A stretch of 64,000 bases of DNA from positions 46,401,001 through 46,465,000 of the forward strand of contig CM065806.1 of assembly GCA_033398695.1 (NCBI GenBank), read 5' to 3'. The DNA is from Orobanche coerulescens. Taxonomy: Eukaryota; Streptophyta; Magnoliopsida; Lamiales; Orobanchaceae. This document shows positions 43,184 to 55,274 of the stretch, piece after piece. The position numbers and the translations under genes were made by a program. The notes under the pieces were generated by a model. The model did no database searches. It had not been told where the DNA came from and worked only from the letters and a program-made list of their open reading frames with translations. How positions within the stretch are numbered: position 1 is the stretch's first letter; the number at the start of each line of letters is the position of its first letter.

Positions 43184-44760
43184 TGTGTTTTACTCACCGA
43201 CGAGGGAGAGCCCGAATATTTTGAAGAGGCTATGGAGGATGAGAACAAGAAGGAGTACATGGATGCCATGCAAGACGAGTTGAGTTCGTTGCATGAGAAA
43301 AATACATACGAGTTGGTGAAGTTGCCGAAGGGCAAGAGAGCTTTGAGAAATAAATGGGTGTATAAGGTGAAGTCGGGGGAGCATACTTCATTGCCCCGAT
43401 ATAAAGCTAGACTCGTAGTCAAGGGCTTTAGTCAAAAGAAAAGCATTGATTTTGACGAGATTTTTTCTCCAGTTGTGAATAAAGGATCGATTCGATTGGT
43501 CCTTGGTATACCGGCTAGTCTTGACCTTGAGATTGAGCAAATGGATGTCAAGACGGCATTTATTCATGGAGACCTCGATAAAGAGATATATATGAAGCAA
43601 CCTGAAGGGTTTCAGGTTAAGGGAAAAGAGAATTATGTTTGTAGACTCCGTAAGAGTCTATACGGCTTGAAGCAAGCACCACGGCAGTAGTAAAAAGTTT
43701 GAGTGGGTTATGGGGGAGCAAGTCTACCGGAACACGCCCCTGGACCATTGCGTGCTTTTCAAGAAATTTGAAGATGATGAATGTTTATCATCCTATTGCT
43801 TTATGTGGATGACATGTTGATTGTTGGCAAGAATGCCGAAAGGATCGCCAATTTGAAGAAAGAGTTGAATAAGTCTTTTGCCATGAAAGACTTGGGGGCC
43901 GCTAAACAGATTCTTGGGATAAGAATCACTTGGGATAGAGCAGCCCGGAAATCACACATGTCACAGGAGCAATACATTGAGAAGGTGCTTAAGCAGTTTA
44001 ACATGGATAAAGCTAAAGTTGTTAGTTCGCCTCTTACTAACAATTTTAAATTGATGAGTAAGGATTGCCCTACGACGAAGGAGTTTGAGGAAATGGATAA
44101 AGTTCCTTATGCCTCTGCGGTCGGGAGTTTGATGTATGCCATGGTATGTACGAGGCCCGACATTGCTCATGCCGTGGGAGTGGTGAGCCGTTTTCTATCG
44201 AATCTGGGAAAGAAGCATTGGGAAGCCGTAAAGTGGATATCTAGATATTTACGGGGTACTTTCAAATTGGGGATCACATTTGGAAATGGGAAAGCTATGC
44301 TTGTTGGATATTGCGATTCGGATATGGCAGGTAACGAATATAACCGAAAATCCACTTCTGGTTATTTGATGACGTTTGCAGGGGGAGCCGTGTCATGGCA
44401 ATCGAGATTGAAAAAATGTGTTGCCTTGTCAACAACGGAGACCGAATATATTGCGGCGGTGGAAGCGAGTAAAGAGCTCTTATGGTTGAAAATATTTTTA
44501 CGAGAGCTGGGCTTCCGACAACGACGTTACGTGGTTCTGTGTGATAGTCAGAGTGCGATTCATTTGGTGAAGAATGCGACTTTTCACAAGAGAACAAAAC
44601 ATATCGATGTGAGATATCATTGGATTCGAGATGCATTGGAGGATGGTTTGTTTGAACTTGATAAGTTCACACCGATGATAATGGTTTTGATATGTTAACT
44701 AAGGCGTTGAGTAGAGAGAAGGTTAAGGTGTGTTGCTCGATCGCCGGGATGGCGAACTCT
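43184..44760 (+). pseudogene. RT and RNase H of copia E
   Basis: RT blocks are NKWVYKVKSG, ARLVVKGFSQKKSIDFDEIF, MDVKTAFIHGDLDKEIYMKQ and [11 protein letters not shown], then a TAG at 43688-43690 and frame loss. From 43781 the frame is open again with LLLYVDDMLIVG (catalytic DD), LNKSFAMKDLGAAKQILGI and YASAVGSLMYAMVCTRPDI. RNase H has YCDSDMAGNEYNRKSTSGY, LSTTETEYIAAVEASKELLW and LCDSQSAIHL, ending with FHKRTKHIDVRYHWIRD. The end is disturbed near 44690. The element could not make active enzyme now. Confidence 0.9.
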
Positions 44761-44786
44761 TCCTATATTCTAGAAAAGGGGAGATT

Positions 44787-45729
44787 TGTAGGCATTATTT
44801 CCGGAATATAGGTCCGGAACAGGGAGGGCCGCGGCACACTTCTCCTGCACCGCGGCACACAACTCTGTGTCAAACGGGAATGGGACTGTACTCAGAGCCG
44901 CGGCACAAGCTTTCCGGGACGCGGCCCCCTGGATCCCTCCACACCTTCATCAAGCTGCTGTACTCCGGGCCGCCGCACAAGCCCTGCGGGCCACGTCCCC
45001 CTGGGACTTCTTTCTCGGCCAATTTCTGAGTGTGCCGCGGCACACTTTGCTCGGGCCGCAGCACCCGAAGTCAACAGGCGCGAGTTCCTTCCTTTTTAGG
45101 CAGATTTTTGCTGCGTTTTTGAGATGGAACATCACTTCATTGAGAAAGAATATACACGAGAGAGAGAGAGAGAGCAAAAGAGAGAAGAAAAATAGAGAGA
45201 TATACTTGTTCGATTTCCCGGAGTTGTACCGATCAAATCGTTGTGATATTTTGATAAGAACTTGGTAGCGATTGGGCAAATCTTTTCACCGGAGTAGATC
45301 GAAATTTTGAGTCCGGAAGTTCGGGTATTTTGTTACCTTTTTGTGTAAGCTATTTACGGAGTTTTTTCTTTCTCGATCTTGTTGTTGTTGTGTATTCCAA
45401 ATACTTGAAGATTGTTTATTACCAAGTATTTGAAGATTATTGTTGTATACCTCTAGTTTGTACTAGGGACGAATCGTGTATTGTGAATTGGTGATAGTGG
45501 ATTTAAGCGGCTTCGGCCTCGTGGTTTTTACTCTTGTCTTGAGAGGTTTTCCACGCTAAAAATTGTGTCTCGTTGTTTATCGTTTCTGGATATCATTTGT
45601 ATTGTTTATCAAGTTGTATTTGATTTACTCTACTTATCTGTAACCTCAAAGTTGCAATTGAGATTGGGAAAGTTGTCAAACGAGTTTCCGCGTTTTCGTT
45701 GTGACGTCTTTGTGTCGTTTTTCCCAACA
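44787..45729 (+). repeat. 3' LTR of copia E (943 bp)
   Basis: It starts TGTAGGCATTATTTCC and ends TTTTTCCCAACA, matching 39034-39984 but with a single, diverged version of the 50-bp unit. GGCCGCGGCAC and related motifs lie at about 44826-45062. Confidence 0.92.
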
Positions 45730-47816
45730 GAATTTGGGTCGTTGCGCAACACTTAACATAATATAATCACCTGTAACCACAATAATTAACGAAACATACA
45801 CTTGTGACCTCAACCAATAATGTACTCAACCACGATACAGTAGTAGAAACAAGAAACCATAATTATACATAAGTTGATACGACCAAATTTGTTCTAGAAT
45901 CTAGTATTACTAGTATAACTTCTAAGTTCAGTTCGATTCGAGTCCATTCGATTCGATTCGATTCGATTCGATTCGATTCGAATCCATTCGATTCGATTCG
46001 ATTCGATTCGATTCGATTCGATTCGATTCGAATCCATTCGATTGATTCGATTGATTCGATTCGATTCGATTCATTCAGTCCAAAAAAACAAAGCCTTATA
46101 CCAGTAAAACAATTTCTTATTATCTCAAAATATTACAAACCATACTTGTAAATAAGCCTGACCAGAAATAACTGCAACCCTAACCAACTTACTCCTGCTC
46201 GTGGTACTAGAAAGTGAACTGTCTCCATTCTAGGTCTTGTTCTTCCCTTTCTTGCAGTACACAGAAGTCGAGCCATGTTCTTTCTTAACTGTAAATTTAA
46301 TATTTACAACAGAACAAGTATGAGCGAAGGTGATGCTATGCAATAATATTATCAGAATGTTCTGAAACAAGTTTGAGGTTCAATAGATAGTGTACCTCAA
46401 CAGTAATAAAGAACATTTCTCACAAACATTATATTATTGATTTCAAAGTAAATATAAAAGGAAAACTGTGAATGAATAATAAAGAGTTCTCAAAATTCTG
46501 AGCTTTACCTTTTGATCATTGAGCACTCAGGCTTCAGCTGAAATATCAATCTCATAGAACATAGTTGAGTTATCAGACTATTATCTGATATACTCGATTG
46601 GACTAAAATGAAGCTACAATGGCATAACACTGTAATAGATGATCAGTCGTCTTACAGCAAATAATTCCCTCATTTGGTTTACTACTAGTAGAAGGATGAT
46701 CCACAACAGGGTGACTTTTGGACTCAATTTGCTGGACCGATGCCACTCGGTCTCTTACAGTATTTTTCAGTCCGGTTTAAGGTTTCGGTAAAATCGATAA
46801 CCTTTTTCTCAATCATCTTATTCCAGGTGTAACGATTTACCAAATGTATAGCCGTTCACCAACATTTCAATAGATTCTTGAAAGAAACAATTTCATATGG
46901 AAAATCTTTTCATAGATTTTCACATCAGGTGTATGCTTTTCTTCTTGAATAAATAGAAGAATAACAGAGTAATTTTATTGATAAGATTTCAAACAGTTAT
47001 CGTCTTCTAAGAACAATTATAAGAACTTTCAGAACAATCTTATAATTAAGATTTAATCAACCATCATCTTCTAAGAACTATTTAGAAGAACTTCACAATA
47101 ATATCTTTGATAAGACTTCAAAAGAATGTTATTCAATTAACCGTGTCAACAATTATACGAGCAACTAACTAGGATAATAGGCTAGTTTTTAATAATAAGT
47201 CAGTATCTTGACATAATTAACTAGCTAGATTTAGTTAGATAGCTCATCTCAACAAAGTCAAGTTCGAAGCAGAAGTTCAAACTTTATTACGAATCAAGAG
47301 AATAAAAAAATATAAAACTGATAGTTCAATGAAGTTGATGATTTTGACAGAGCAATCATCATATAATTAAAGGAATTGAATTTTCGATAATAATAATCGA
47401 ATCTTGGGTAAAACAAGATATGAATGGTAAAAGATCTAAGAGTTGAAAGAATACAAAGAAGAATTATTCTTTCATCATGTCTAGGTTCACATCTCGATAA
47501 TGATTTAGGAATATTTCTTGAAGGTATATAGATATAGAAGTCTAGAAGAATAGTACTTTATATCTCTTGGCATTCCATGAAGTACGAATAAGGTACTCCG
47601 ATAAGTATGATAAGGTTAACGATAAACCTCAAGTAATCGTATTCTAAAATAAGGAACTAAGAGTAACGATAATATCAATAATTAATAGAGCAACAAATCA
47701 ATTACTCTATTCAGTAAATAAATAGGTATGAAAAGTTGAACAAGTATGAATCAAGAATTTAAGTACTTTGAAATAAAAGGGTATAAGATTAGTAAACTTG
47801 CCTGGAATCCGAGTAT
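45730..47816. other. Gene-free DNA between copia E and CACTA 2
   Basis: The first bases continue the flank of copia E. The rest is AT-rich without open frames of note. No CACTAC end of CACTA 2 was found here, so the left border of that element is missing or unseen. Confidence 0.5.
45932..46076. repeat. ATTCG pentanucleotide microsatellite
   Basis: About 25 units of ATTCG with a few variant steps (AATCC, ATTG) form three blocks. It is not a plant telomere repeat. Confidence 0.95.
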
Positions 47817-48587
47817 TTAAATAGTGATAGCTTTTAGATTAGATCTCGATACTTCTATGAATCCAAATGAAATATATGAGCAAAACAAGCATATCATCCA
47901 CTTCAGTGATAATACACACCACGAGATTCGAGGGTGTAATACATCTTGACGGTATCCATTACATTCCCAAGTTACAAAGACAATGACCACACCAGACGCT
48001 ATATTCTTATGTGATCCATTGGTGACCTCTTGGCCCCTAAACCTAACCATGATGGCATTCCTGTCGATAAACTTCCTGAAATGCTTAACAGACGCATAAC
48101 ATGCAGTGTGCCCGTTCGGAACCTCATTTGAACGAAAGAGACACTTGAATACTTGCTTTAGATTCTGGAATGCACAAATAAATGGTTCGTCATTTATATG
48201 GTCTTTGCTCTTGAGCTTATCCAAATTTACCATGACCAAGTTAGTGTCTGCATCGACTGTACAAGCTGCCTTGTCTTCTACTCTAACCCAGTCACAGCAA
48301 AATGTTGTTACATTCTCAGTTACATAGTCTAATACAAGAATTTGTCTTATAATACCATAATAAGTAATCTCAGCCTCAACCAATTTTTTGTCCTTCGAAC
48401 TAGCCCTGAAGTGCGTTAAAGCAGTAATTGCAACACCGCTGTTTTGTTTAGCCACAAGATTTGAATCATGTGCACTAGTTGAGAACATGTAGCCATTAAG
48501 ACGATATCTCTTATATTCCTTAGCCACAAAGTTGGGGCCGGTGGCATAGCGTGCAAGCTTCGACGACACATCCTTAATTTTCAACAA
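47817..48587 (-). pseudogene. C-terminal DUF4216-like region of CACTA 2 transposase
   Basis: An open frame of 256 codons has ATGPNFVAKEYKRYRLNGYM, FSTSAHDSNLVAKQNSGV and EAEITYYGIIRQILVLDY, the blocks of the DUF4216 domain at the end of plant CACTA transposases. Catalysis is not attributed to this part. A frame change near 48090 spoils the last 70 codons. The exon begins after an intron-like gap from 48588 to 48992. Confidence 0.78.
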
Positions 48588-48992
48588 CTGAAATTAAAGG
48601 GCGTGCATACTAATTAGTCAAGCTATAATACTATTATCATTTATAAAGCTAGACTGAACTTATTGTTAGCATACCTCTTTTGCTACCCAATGCCTGAATT
48701 CAATGCCTATATTTCGTGTTCTTTTTCTTTTTCTTCCTGGATCGGATTGATCAAATTTCTTATACGATAAATAAGTGAATTATGACAACGAACATATAAT
48801 AATTAACATTATTAATTTTAGATAAAGTCAGAAATTCTCACTCTTTCCAGTGGTCTATATCTTCATGCGTTTCAAAAACATATCGAGCTACTTGTTAAAT
48901 CTGACACTTGTTAGTGTCACTAACTTTCCATTCCCAGGCCTCCTCATCAGCCAAAACCATCCGATTCATCAACAAAACATTCCCGTATTTCA

Positions 48993-49887
48993 TTACAGGT
49001 TGGGAATATACTCCTTTGCATATATGGAAGCTTCTTCTGTGATATATTCCTCCGCAATAGAACCTTCAACATATCGTGCATTTTTGACATAATCTTTGAA
49101 GGTTTTCATCAACCGCTCAAAAGGATACATCCAACGATACCTAACCGGCCCACATTGGAGGGCTTCGTCAGATAAATGCACCGGTAAATGGATGCTAATG
49201 TCGAAGAATGAGGAGGAAAATACTTCTCAATACACATGTAGCCTCAGCTATAGTAGTCTTTGCCGCCATAACATGCTTCTTATTGACAACTTTTGCACAC
49301 AATATGGTAAAACACAAACTTATTTGCATAATAGCCTTTCGAAGATCCTTATGCTTCCCAAAACAATGTCCAAATAAAAGTGGGACTAATTGCATAATTA
49401 CATGCCAATCGTGAGACTTACACTGTTTCAAATCATTAGTTGCATGATGGACAACTCTACGCAAATTAGAAGAGAAATTTGAGGGGACCTTCAACTCATA
49501 CAATGTATTTAGTAACACCTTTCTTTCGTCAGTAGACAAAGAAAAGGCTCCGACCGGCATTACAGTCCTCATAGTTTTAGGATCTTCCTCCAGCCATAAC
49601 GATCTTTTTGTTTTCAACGTACGAAGATCTTTTCGAGCATTTACCCCATCTTTCGAGTGACTCCCATCAATACATGTTCCCATTATATGCTCAATAATAT
49701 TTTTTTCAGCATGCATTATATCTAGCACATGTCGTACTGAATGTTGCTTCCAGTACGGAAAATCAAACAATATTGACCTCCTAGACCAAGCCATCTTCAC
49801 AGATTCATCCTTCGATTTACGTTTCGGCCAAAATTTTATGATGTTTACCCCCGAGAGCCCGAAAAGCCAAGGAAGACTTCTCTTCAA
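48993..49887 (-). pseudogene. DUF4218-like region of CACTA 2 transposase
   Basis: Two frames together carry the middle region. The first (49887-49195) has DFPYWKQHSVRHVLDIMHAE, KNIIEHIMGTCIDG and LYELKVPSNFSSNLRR, with HHATNDLKQCKSHDWHVIMQ. The second (49181-48993) has VRYRWMYPFERLMKTFKDYV and GSIAEEYITEEA. These are standard blocks of Tnp2/DUF4218 proteins of CACTA elements. A frameshift lies near 49190. Confidence 0.85.
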
Positions 49888-50934
49888 CTTCGCCGGTTAG
49901 CTTTCCAGAGTGGCCTTAATTCAGCTCCATCTGGAAGAAAATTACTTTCCACCGATCCGAACTTGTGATTAAGTGGTAAAAATCTCCTATGAGAATGATA
50001 AAATACTTTGTGGTCATTTTTTAAATATGTGGCTTCTGTTTCCTCTGCACAAATGGGACGGCCAGGTAACCATGCACATTACACGAGAAAAAGTGCCATA
50101 CGCCGGAAAATCGTGAATGGCCCACAATAACATAGCCCTCAAAGTGAATGTCTCTTGTTTAAATGAGTCAAATGCTGCACACCTTCAACCCACAAGTCCT
50201 TCAATTCTTCAACTAGTGGTGCCAAAAATACATCTATGTCATCACTTGGAGCCTTAGGCCCTGGTATAATCAATGATAATATAGAAAATTCTTTTTTCAT
50301 GCATAGAGATGGCGGGAGATTATAAGGAACTACAAAGACGGGCCAAATACTATAGGTTGTGCTTAAATTACCAAAAGGATTAAACCCATCAGTTGATATT
50401 CCAAGGCGCACATTGCGACTTTCTTGAGCAAACTCGGGGTATCGCAAATTTGCAGCCTTCCACATTGAAGAATAGATCGGATGACGCATGAGATTGTCAC
50501 CAACTTCGCCCGAGCATGCCGTGGTCATTGCCTCTCCTATCCAAGGTCTTGTGTAAAGTCTCGACAATCTTGGTCCTAGAGGAAAATACCTAAGTACCTT
50601 ATGTGGTACTTTTGTATCTTTTTATGTTACAATTTATATTTACTTTACGGACATATCTAGATTCATTGCAAACCGGACATTTCAATTTATGCTTATGCTC
50701 TTTTCGATATAGAATGCAATCGAACTTGCACACATGAATAGATTTGTATTTCATCCCTAAACCCTTTAAGCTGCTCTTCATCTCTGGATAGGTATCAGGA
50801 AGTGTGTTATCCTTTGGAAGTAAGTCTTTCGCCCACTTTAAGATTTCTGTCACACTATTTCTGACAAACCGAAACGGCTCTTCAAGTTGTGCAAACCAAG
50901 CTGTAGCATATAATGTTGTGTGCTCGGGTTGCAA
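49888..50934 (-). pseudogene. Tnp2-type transposase core of CACTA 2
   Basis: The core carries LKWAKDLLPKDNTLPDTYPE and LKCPVCNESRY (50934-50599), then, after a short frame break, VRLGISTDGFNPFGNLSTTY, SIWPVFVVPYNLPPSLCMKK, IIPGPKAPSDDIDVFLAPLV and EELKDLWVEGV (50567-50139). The segment FTLRAMLLWAIHDFPAYGTF continues at about 50130-50080. This is the Transposase_21 domain, the likely catalytic part. Several frameshifts between 50140 and 49890 inactivate it. Confidence 0.88.
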
Positions 50935-51410
50935 TTATGATACAAAGGTCTCGCGGTGCCGACTTTCAACTTGATATAGTCCTTATCCTGACTAAGGTCT
51001 TCTACGTCACAGCTATTATCACGTATTGGACTCTGATTAGCTTGATTCATGTTAAGTCCATAAGCGTCATTAACAAGGTCATTCAAGCTACTATGTTGCA
51101 GTGGATCACACTCTTTATGAAAAGGCTCGCTTGCTGGTATTTGATCAGGAACAAAAGGGAATTTTCTCTCCCCATGATAATTCCAGAATAAATAATCTTC
51201 TTGCATTCCCCACTTTATCAAATGTACCTCAACAATCTCCCAGTTCACATTTTTACCATTTTTACAACGCGTGCATGGACATGAGATAAGATCATCTCCT
51301 AGATTTCTTCTCGCATACTTGACAAATTCTCTAACACCAATGACATACGCATCACCCAGTCTATTATTATTTTCACCCATCCACTCTTTATAAGGTGGAA
51401 ACTCCATCAC
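50850..51410 (-). pseudogene. N-terminal transposase-associated domain of CACTA 2
   Basis: The frame of 186 codons begins close to the usual start of this protein class. It has VREFVKYARRNLGDDLISCP, CTRCKNGKNVNWEIVEVHLI and KWGMQEDYLFWNYHGE, the transposase-associated zinc-binding domain with CPCTRC. It overlaps the next frame by a frameshift near 50900. The ATG at 51410 lies about 1.35 kb from the element end, which leaves room for promoter and 5' leader. Confidence 0.85.
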
Positions 51411-52761
51411 TACCTTCTATAAATATAAAAACAACATACATTAGATTGTATTATAAAAGAAGTGGGAGCGGTATGTTTATTACACAATATGTATTATAAA
51501 AGAAGTTATTTTGAGTTTTATCTTCTAGAAATATTATCGAAAAACTCTAAGAAATGTAAATATATAAATGAACGGAGGATGAGGGTATTTCGATTGTCTA
51601 CGAGACTTACCTTAACGGTACACCGATATGAATCTACCCCATCGCTAATGAAGTTCTCCTAGACAGGACACTTAGTCAATGTTCACTTATATATTATTGT
51701 GAAATCTAACATGTTTTGATAGTATTTTAAGGGTGATATCCTGTCTAAAAACGGTGATATCCGATGCACAATTACTAGTTTTTATAACCATCTCCAAATT
51801 GTAAAATCATAATAATTAAAGACACCATACACGTTATGCTTATTTATGAGTTAGACAATGGCATCTTTATAGACAACTCGAACATAAATTAAAATTACCG
51901 ATAAGTAAGCTTGACAATAAAGATGGTCATTCATATTTCATAACAAAAACAAAAGCCAATTAAACTGGTTATAATCAAACCGTCTAAATCCAAAACTACA
52001 TCGGCTTAAGCATCAACTACAACTACTCCTTCATATTATGCTTCCATGTTGTCATACACATTCGACTTCTATAACGAAACAAAACCCGTGCAAAATAACT
52101 CAAAAATTCATATTACGGATCAAGAACGATTGATGCAAATGAAGAATTTGGAAAGAAATAGGAAACAAACTTCATGGCAAAAATTAAAATCCCATTACGC
52201 TCCAAAACAACAATTAAAAACTAAGATTAAAATTTGATAAAAACACAAAGAATTTATAATCAGAAACTAGGAATAGGAACTCACCGGATCAACTAAGATG
52301 AAGATTTAGGGTTCTATTGCTTTGGGTTCTCTGGTTACGCATCTGCGAACATCAAGGAAAGTAGGAAAGAGAACTCCGCCTCTGCGATTGATGAAGTTTG
52401 AAAGTCACGGTATCGAATCATACGATTGATTCCGAGGAGTGGAAATGGGCGAGATCTTGAGAGAGGGAGAGAGAGCTTGAGAGAGGAGGGAGAAAGCGAG
52501 ATAAAAGTCATACGATCTTGCCTAGGGTTCAGCGCAAAAATATAACGTTTTTAATAAATTGTTGTAATTAAAATTTGTATTGCTAGAAACTTGATCACAA
52601 AGTACATTATAATTTGTATTGCGATTATGATCACAAATATTTAGTATTATGACAAATCAAGCTTTGTGACTGTTGTAAACAGTCATAATAATTGTGACAG
52701 CTATTGGCAGTCACAAAATTAGCGAGATAAAAAGTCATAAATGTCAGTTTTTGGTGTAGTG
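51411..52761 (-). promoter_or_regulatory. 5' region of CACTA 2 with terminal and subterminal repeats
   Basis: No coding region is seen. The last 160 bases carry paired TGTGACTG and CAGTCAC motifs (about 52610-52722) and end with GGTGTAGTG. The rest is AT-rich with a GA-rich stretch near 52460-52500, as in a leader. Confidence 0.65.
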
Positions 52762-52924
52762 CCTACATCCACAGGCAACCGAGGACGCACCAAACAAGTC
52801 CACGAACGACACCTTCTGATCAGCAACCGGAAAATTGTCGAGGATGACCACGGCACCAAAGATACCAGAGAAGGGAATATGTTCCACCTCCATGCCACCT
52901 CCTCCACCAGCGTGCACTATCCCT
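52762..52924 (-). pseudogene. Exon-like fragment next to CACTA 2, unidentified
   Basis: On the minus strand, after an acceptor-like CATAAACATTCCAG, an open frame reads GIVHAGGGGGMEVEHIPFSG, then IFGAVVILDNFPVADQKVSF and DLFGASSVACGCR, ending at the CACTA border at 52762. The composition and border look like a real exon, but I do not recognise the protein. It may be a host gene into which CACTA 2 was inserted, or a captured piece. Confidence 0.35.
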
Positions 52925-54123
52925 GGAATGTTTATGAGATTTTTATTTTTTAAGAAGTAATAAAAAAGAATAAATGATAAATTTTATAATTTGGGAGAGA
53001 ATGTAATTTATTTTATAGAAAAATTTATTTTATATTTTTTTTGTGGTTTATTAGAAAAAAAAATACAACTGAAAAAATTAAATTTATGACCTATTTAAAT
53101 ACAACAGTTATAATATTGAATTTGTGAGTTGTTGCTCTTTTTTATTTGAAAAATACATAAGATTGCTATTTTATTAAATGGTATTAAATATTTGAAAATT
53201 ATATTTACCGAACAAAAAAAAATTAAATATTTGAAAATTAACAAAATTAAATATCAGATTTGATAGAGAATGAAATTAAATTTTATTAAAAAAGATCCTA
53301 ATTTATACCTTTTTTTTATTAGTGGAAAATAAAATAATTGAGGCTTATGCCTCAATAATATGGTACTTTAGTACCCTAATTCTTATTTGTTTGGCTTTTT
53401 TTACTGATTTATATCAATAATATGATGTTTTTATGAGATTCTTTGAATTTTTTTATTTCAAACCAGGCTTACGCCTCAATGCGCCTAGAGGCTTACGTCT
53501 CGCCTTGTCCAGCCAAAACGACTCAAACTTGCCTCGCGCCTTTTAAAACATTGCTTCCAATGCTATGCAGCCATCAATATACATATTTTCTCAAAACCAT
53601 ACCGAAGTGGGTATCAAAATGATCGCCTTGAAAAAACAAAACATATGATATATATTCTTTTTTATTTTGATATATACTACTCCATATATCTCTATTACAA
53701 AAAACTCATTAAAACTCAACAGTCACCCACAAGGTGTGGGCCAACCCCGAACCTATCAACCAATCAGAGAGTGCCACATCGTTGGTGACACGGGCACTAT
53801 TCTGCAACATAATTGGAGACATGAGAGAGAAAATGGCGATCGTGCGGCCCTCATGTAATATTAGACCGAGGGCCACTTACATGTCCTCATACCAAGCCGT
53901 TAGATAAACTAGTAAATGTATTTTTGTCTCCAATACAAGGAGCTCAGCTCAGGTGGAATGTACGAAATCGGACTGTATGAAATAATAAATGATGTCGTTT
54001 TACCTATCATAACACCAATCAACTATATATATCACCATCCTCGAGTTCGATTCCCAGCCAATACATATTAATCAATTAATATCCAGTCATGGATACCGAA
54101 CCACAAACATCAGGATTAATCAC
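52925..54123. other. Gene-free AT-rich DNA
   Basis: There is no coding likeness. A stretch at about 53465-53545 has repeated GCCTC/GAGGC words (CTTACGCCTCAATGCGCC), a common decayed repeat in plant DNA. A tRNA-like B box (GAGTTCGATTCC) is at about 54044; see rejected items. Confidence 0.5.
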
Positions 54124-54827
54124 TGTTGACGACTGATTTGGTCAACGTCACGTGTGCTGATCTGGACTAATGACTCGAAGCCACGTAGAAAATAATAAAA
54201 AAGATGAAATAAAAGGGATCACTAAATTTTATTAATGATCGAAATTTTGGTTAGGACCGAGCAGGGGTTTTTAAGTCGGTCTATCTTTTTTGTTTGCTTA
54301 TTACAAGTTTTCTTCTTTTTTCTCTCTCTTATCTATTTTTTCATAAATTCCAAAACTCCTTTTCTTCTGAACACTTTCTCCATATATAGACAATCTTGGC
54401 CAATCAGGAGGTGCCAGCTGGAGAGTGTCGGGGAATACGTCCGAAACACTTGTCAGGGGGAAAACATGCCTTAGACACGTGGCGGCCTCTAAGGATCGCT
54501 TCGGGAAGAGGCATGACAGCATGCATTAATTGACTTGTGTGCCTGTTCCGCATGCTTCTGGCGATACTTATCTGCTGGGGTCGGTCCTCGGGTCTCCCGC
54601 TGTCCTCGTCGGCCTTGTCATAATTTTGATTTAAAGCGTATTCATCCTGGATCTGGTCGGCCCTTCCGGTCTGGATACCGGGTCGGCCTTGACGTCTCTG
54701 ACCGATCTGATCTTTAACGAGCCCGGGTGAGAATTTGGTTCGTACTCGGCCCGGCTTGCTGCTCTGATCGACCGGTTCAGCTGATTGGTGTGCTTACGTG
54801 GATGCCAAGACGGATGGGCTATCAACA
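54124..54827 (-). repeat. 3' LTR of element F (about 704 bp)
   Basis: On the minus strand it starts TGTTGATAGCCCATCC at 54827 and ends AGTCGTCAACA at 54124. The purine tract GACTCGGGGCACT directly precedes it (plus strand AGTGCCCCGAGTC at 54828-54840). The second LTR is outside the window, so ends are set from the TG..CA and purine-tract rules alone. Confidence 0.55.
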
Positions 54828-55114
54828 AGTGCCCCGAGTCCAGGTCCGTTCTGGGGGTCGGAGCTGGAGTCGTCACACAGTTAGGCCGATCCAGATTTGT
54901 TAAGGAGAACAAGGTTCTCGAAGGAGCGTCTCTTCGAGAGACGTGCTTGTTCGATTTGTGTATATCCGTGTCATAATGAGGGACACGTGTCTGGAATTGA
55001 TTTGTCGGCACGTCCACATGCCTAAGGTTTTGGCGACGGTTCAGTTTGCCTCACTGTGCCACGCGTTGCAGGTGATGTGACGGTTCAGCTGTGCATTTAA
55101 TGCCCCTTTCTTCC

Positions 55115-55122
55115 TATAAATA
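55115..55122 (+). promoter_or_regulatory. TATA box of the antisense ORF in element F
   Basis: TATAAATA followed by a pyrimidine-rich leader (about 55137-55165) lies 160 bases before the ATG at 55275, the spacing of a normal plant promoter on the plus strand, opposite to element F. Confidence 0.65.
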
Positions 55123-55274
55123 AAGGGTTCCCTTTATCCCTCTTCTCTTCTTCTTCTTTCCTCATTCCGCCATTTTTGCAATCTATTTTCGCAGAGGAAA
55201 AACCAGAAAGCTACGTACCTTGTCCACTTTCTGAGAGGGATTTCCAGTGAGTATTTTCTTCTTTTCTATTTAAG

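Larger units (their letters stand above)
39034..45729 (+). mobile_element. Complete but decayed Ty1/copia element E
   Basis: LTRs of 951 and 943 bp, primer site, Gag-Pol and a purine tract (AAAAGGGGAGATT at 44775-44786) are all present. The flanks are gaatc (39029-39033) and gaatt (45730-45734), a TSD with one later change. Gag-Pol is cut by stops, frameshifts and a hAT-type element. Gag with a CCHC knuckle and the domain order PR-IN-RT-RH identify copia; a Tork-like lineage is possible but not shown. Confidence 0.92.
47817..52761 (-). mobile_element. CACTA element 2, transposase-bearing, left end not found
   Basis: On the minus strand the element begins CACTACACCAAAAACTGAC at 52761 with subterminal TTTGTGACTGCC and CAGTCACAA motifs (about 52640-52720). 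It carries a decayed Tnp2-type transposase between 51410 and 47817. The end and the subterminal motifs match CACTA 1 (10405-15518), so both belong to one family or close relatives. The other end should lie below 47817, but no matching end was recognised. Confidence 0.82.

Noticed and set aside
36439..45747. A solo or complete long gypsy LTR bounded by TGTTCTC and GCAACA
   Set aside because: No 5-bp duplication or purine tract supports those ends; only a general likeness to long LTRs, so reported as unclassified.
45932..46076. ATTCG repeats as telomere or centromere satellite
   Set aside because: Unit differs from plant telomere TTTAGGG and is far too short for a centromere satellite; it is a microsatellite.
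50913..51289. Plus-strand open frames opposite the CACTA 2 transposase
   Set aside because: Shadows of the minus-strand transposase N-terminal domain.
53935..54065. Possible SINE: GAGTTCGATTCC resembles a Pol III B box and CAGCTCAGGTGG an A box
   Set aside because: The boxes are about 100 bases apart, too far for a normal tRNA-type promoter, and no poly(A) tail with TSD was found.
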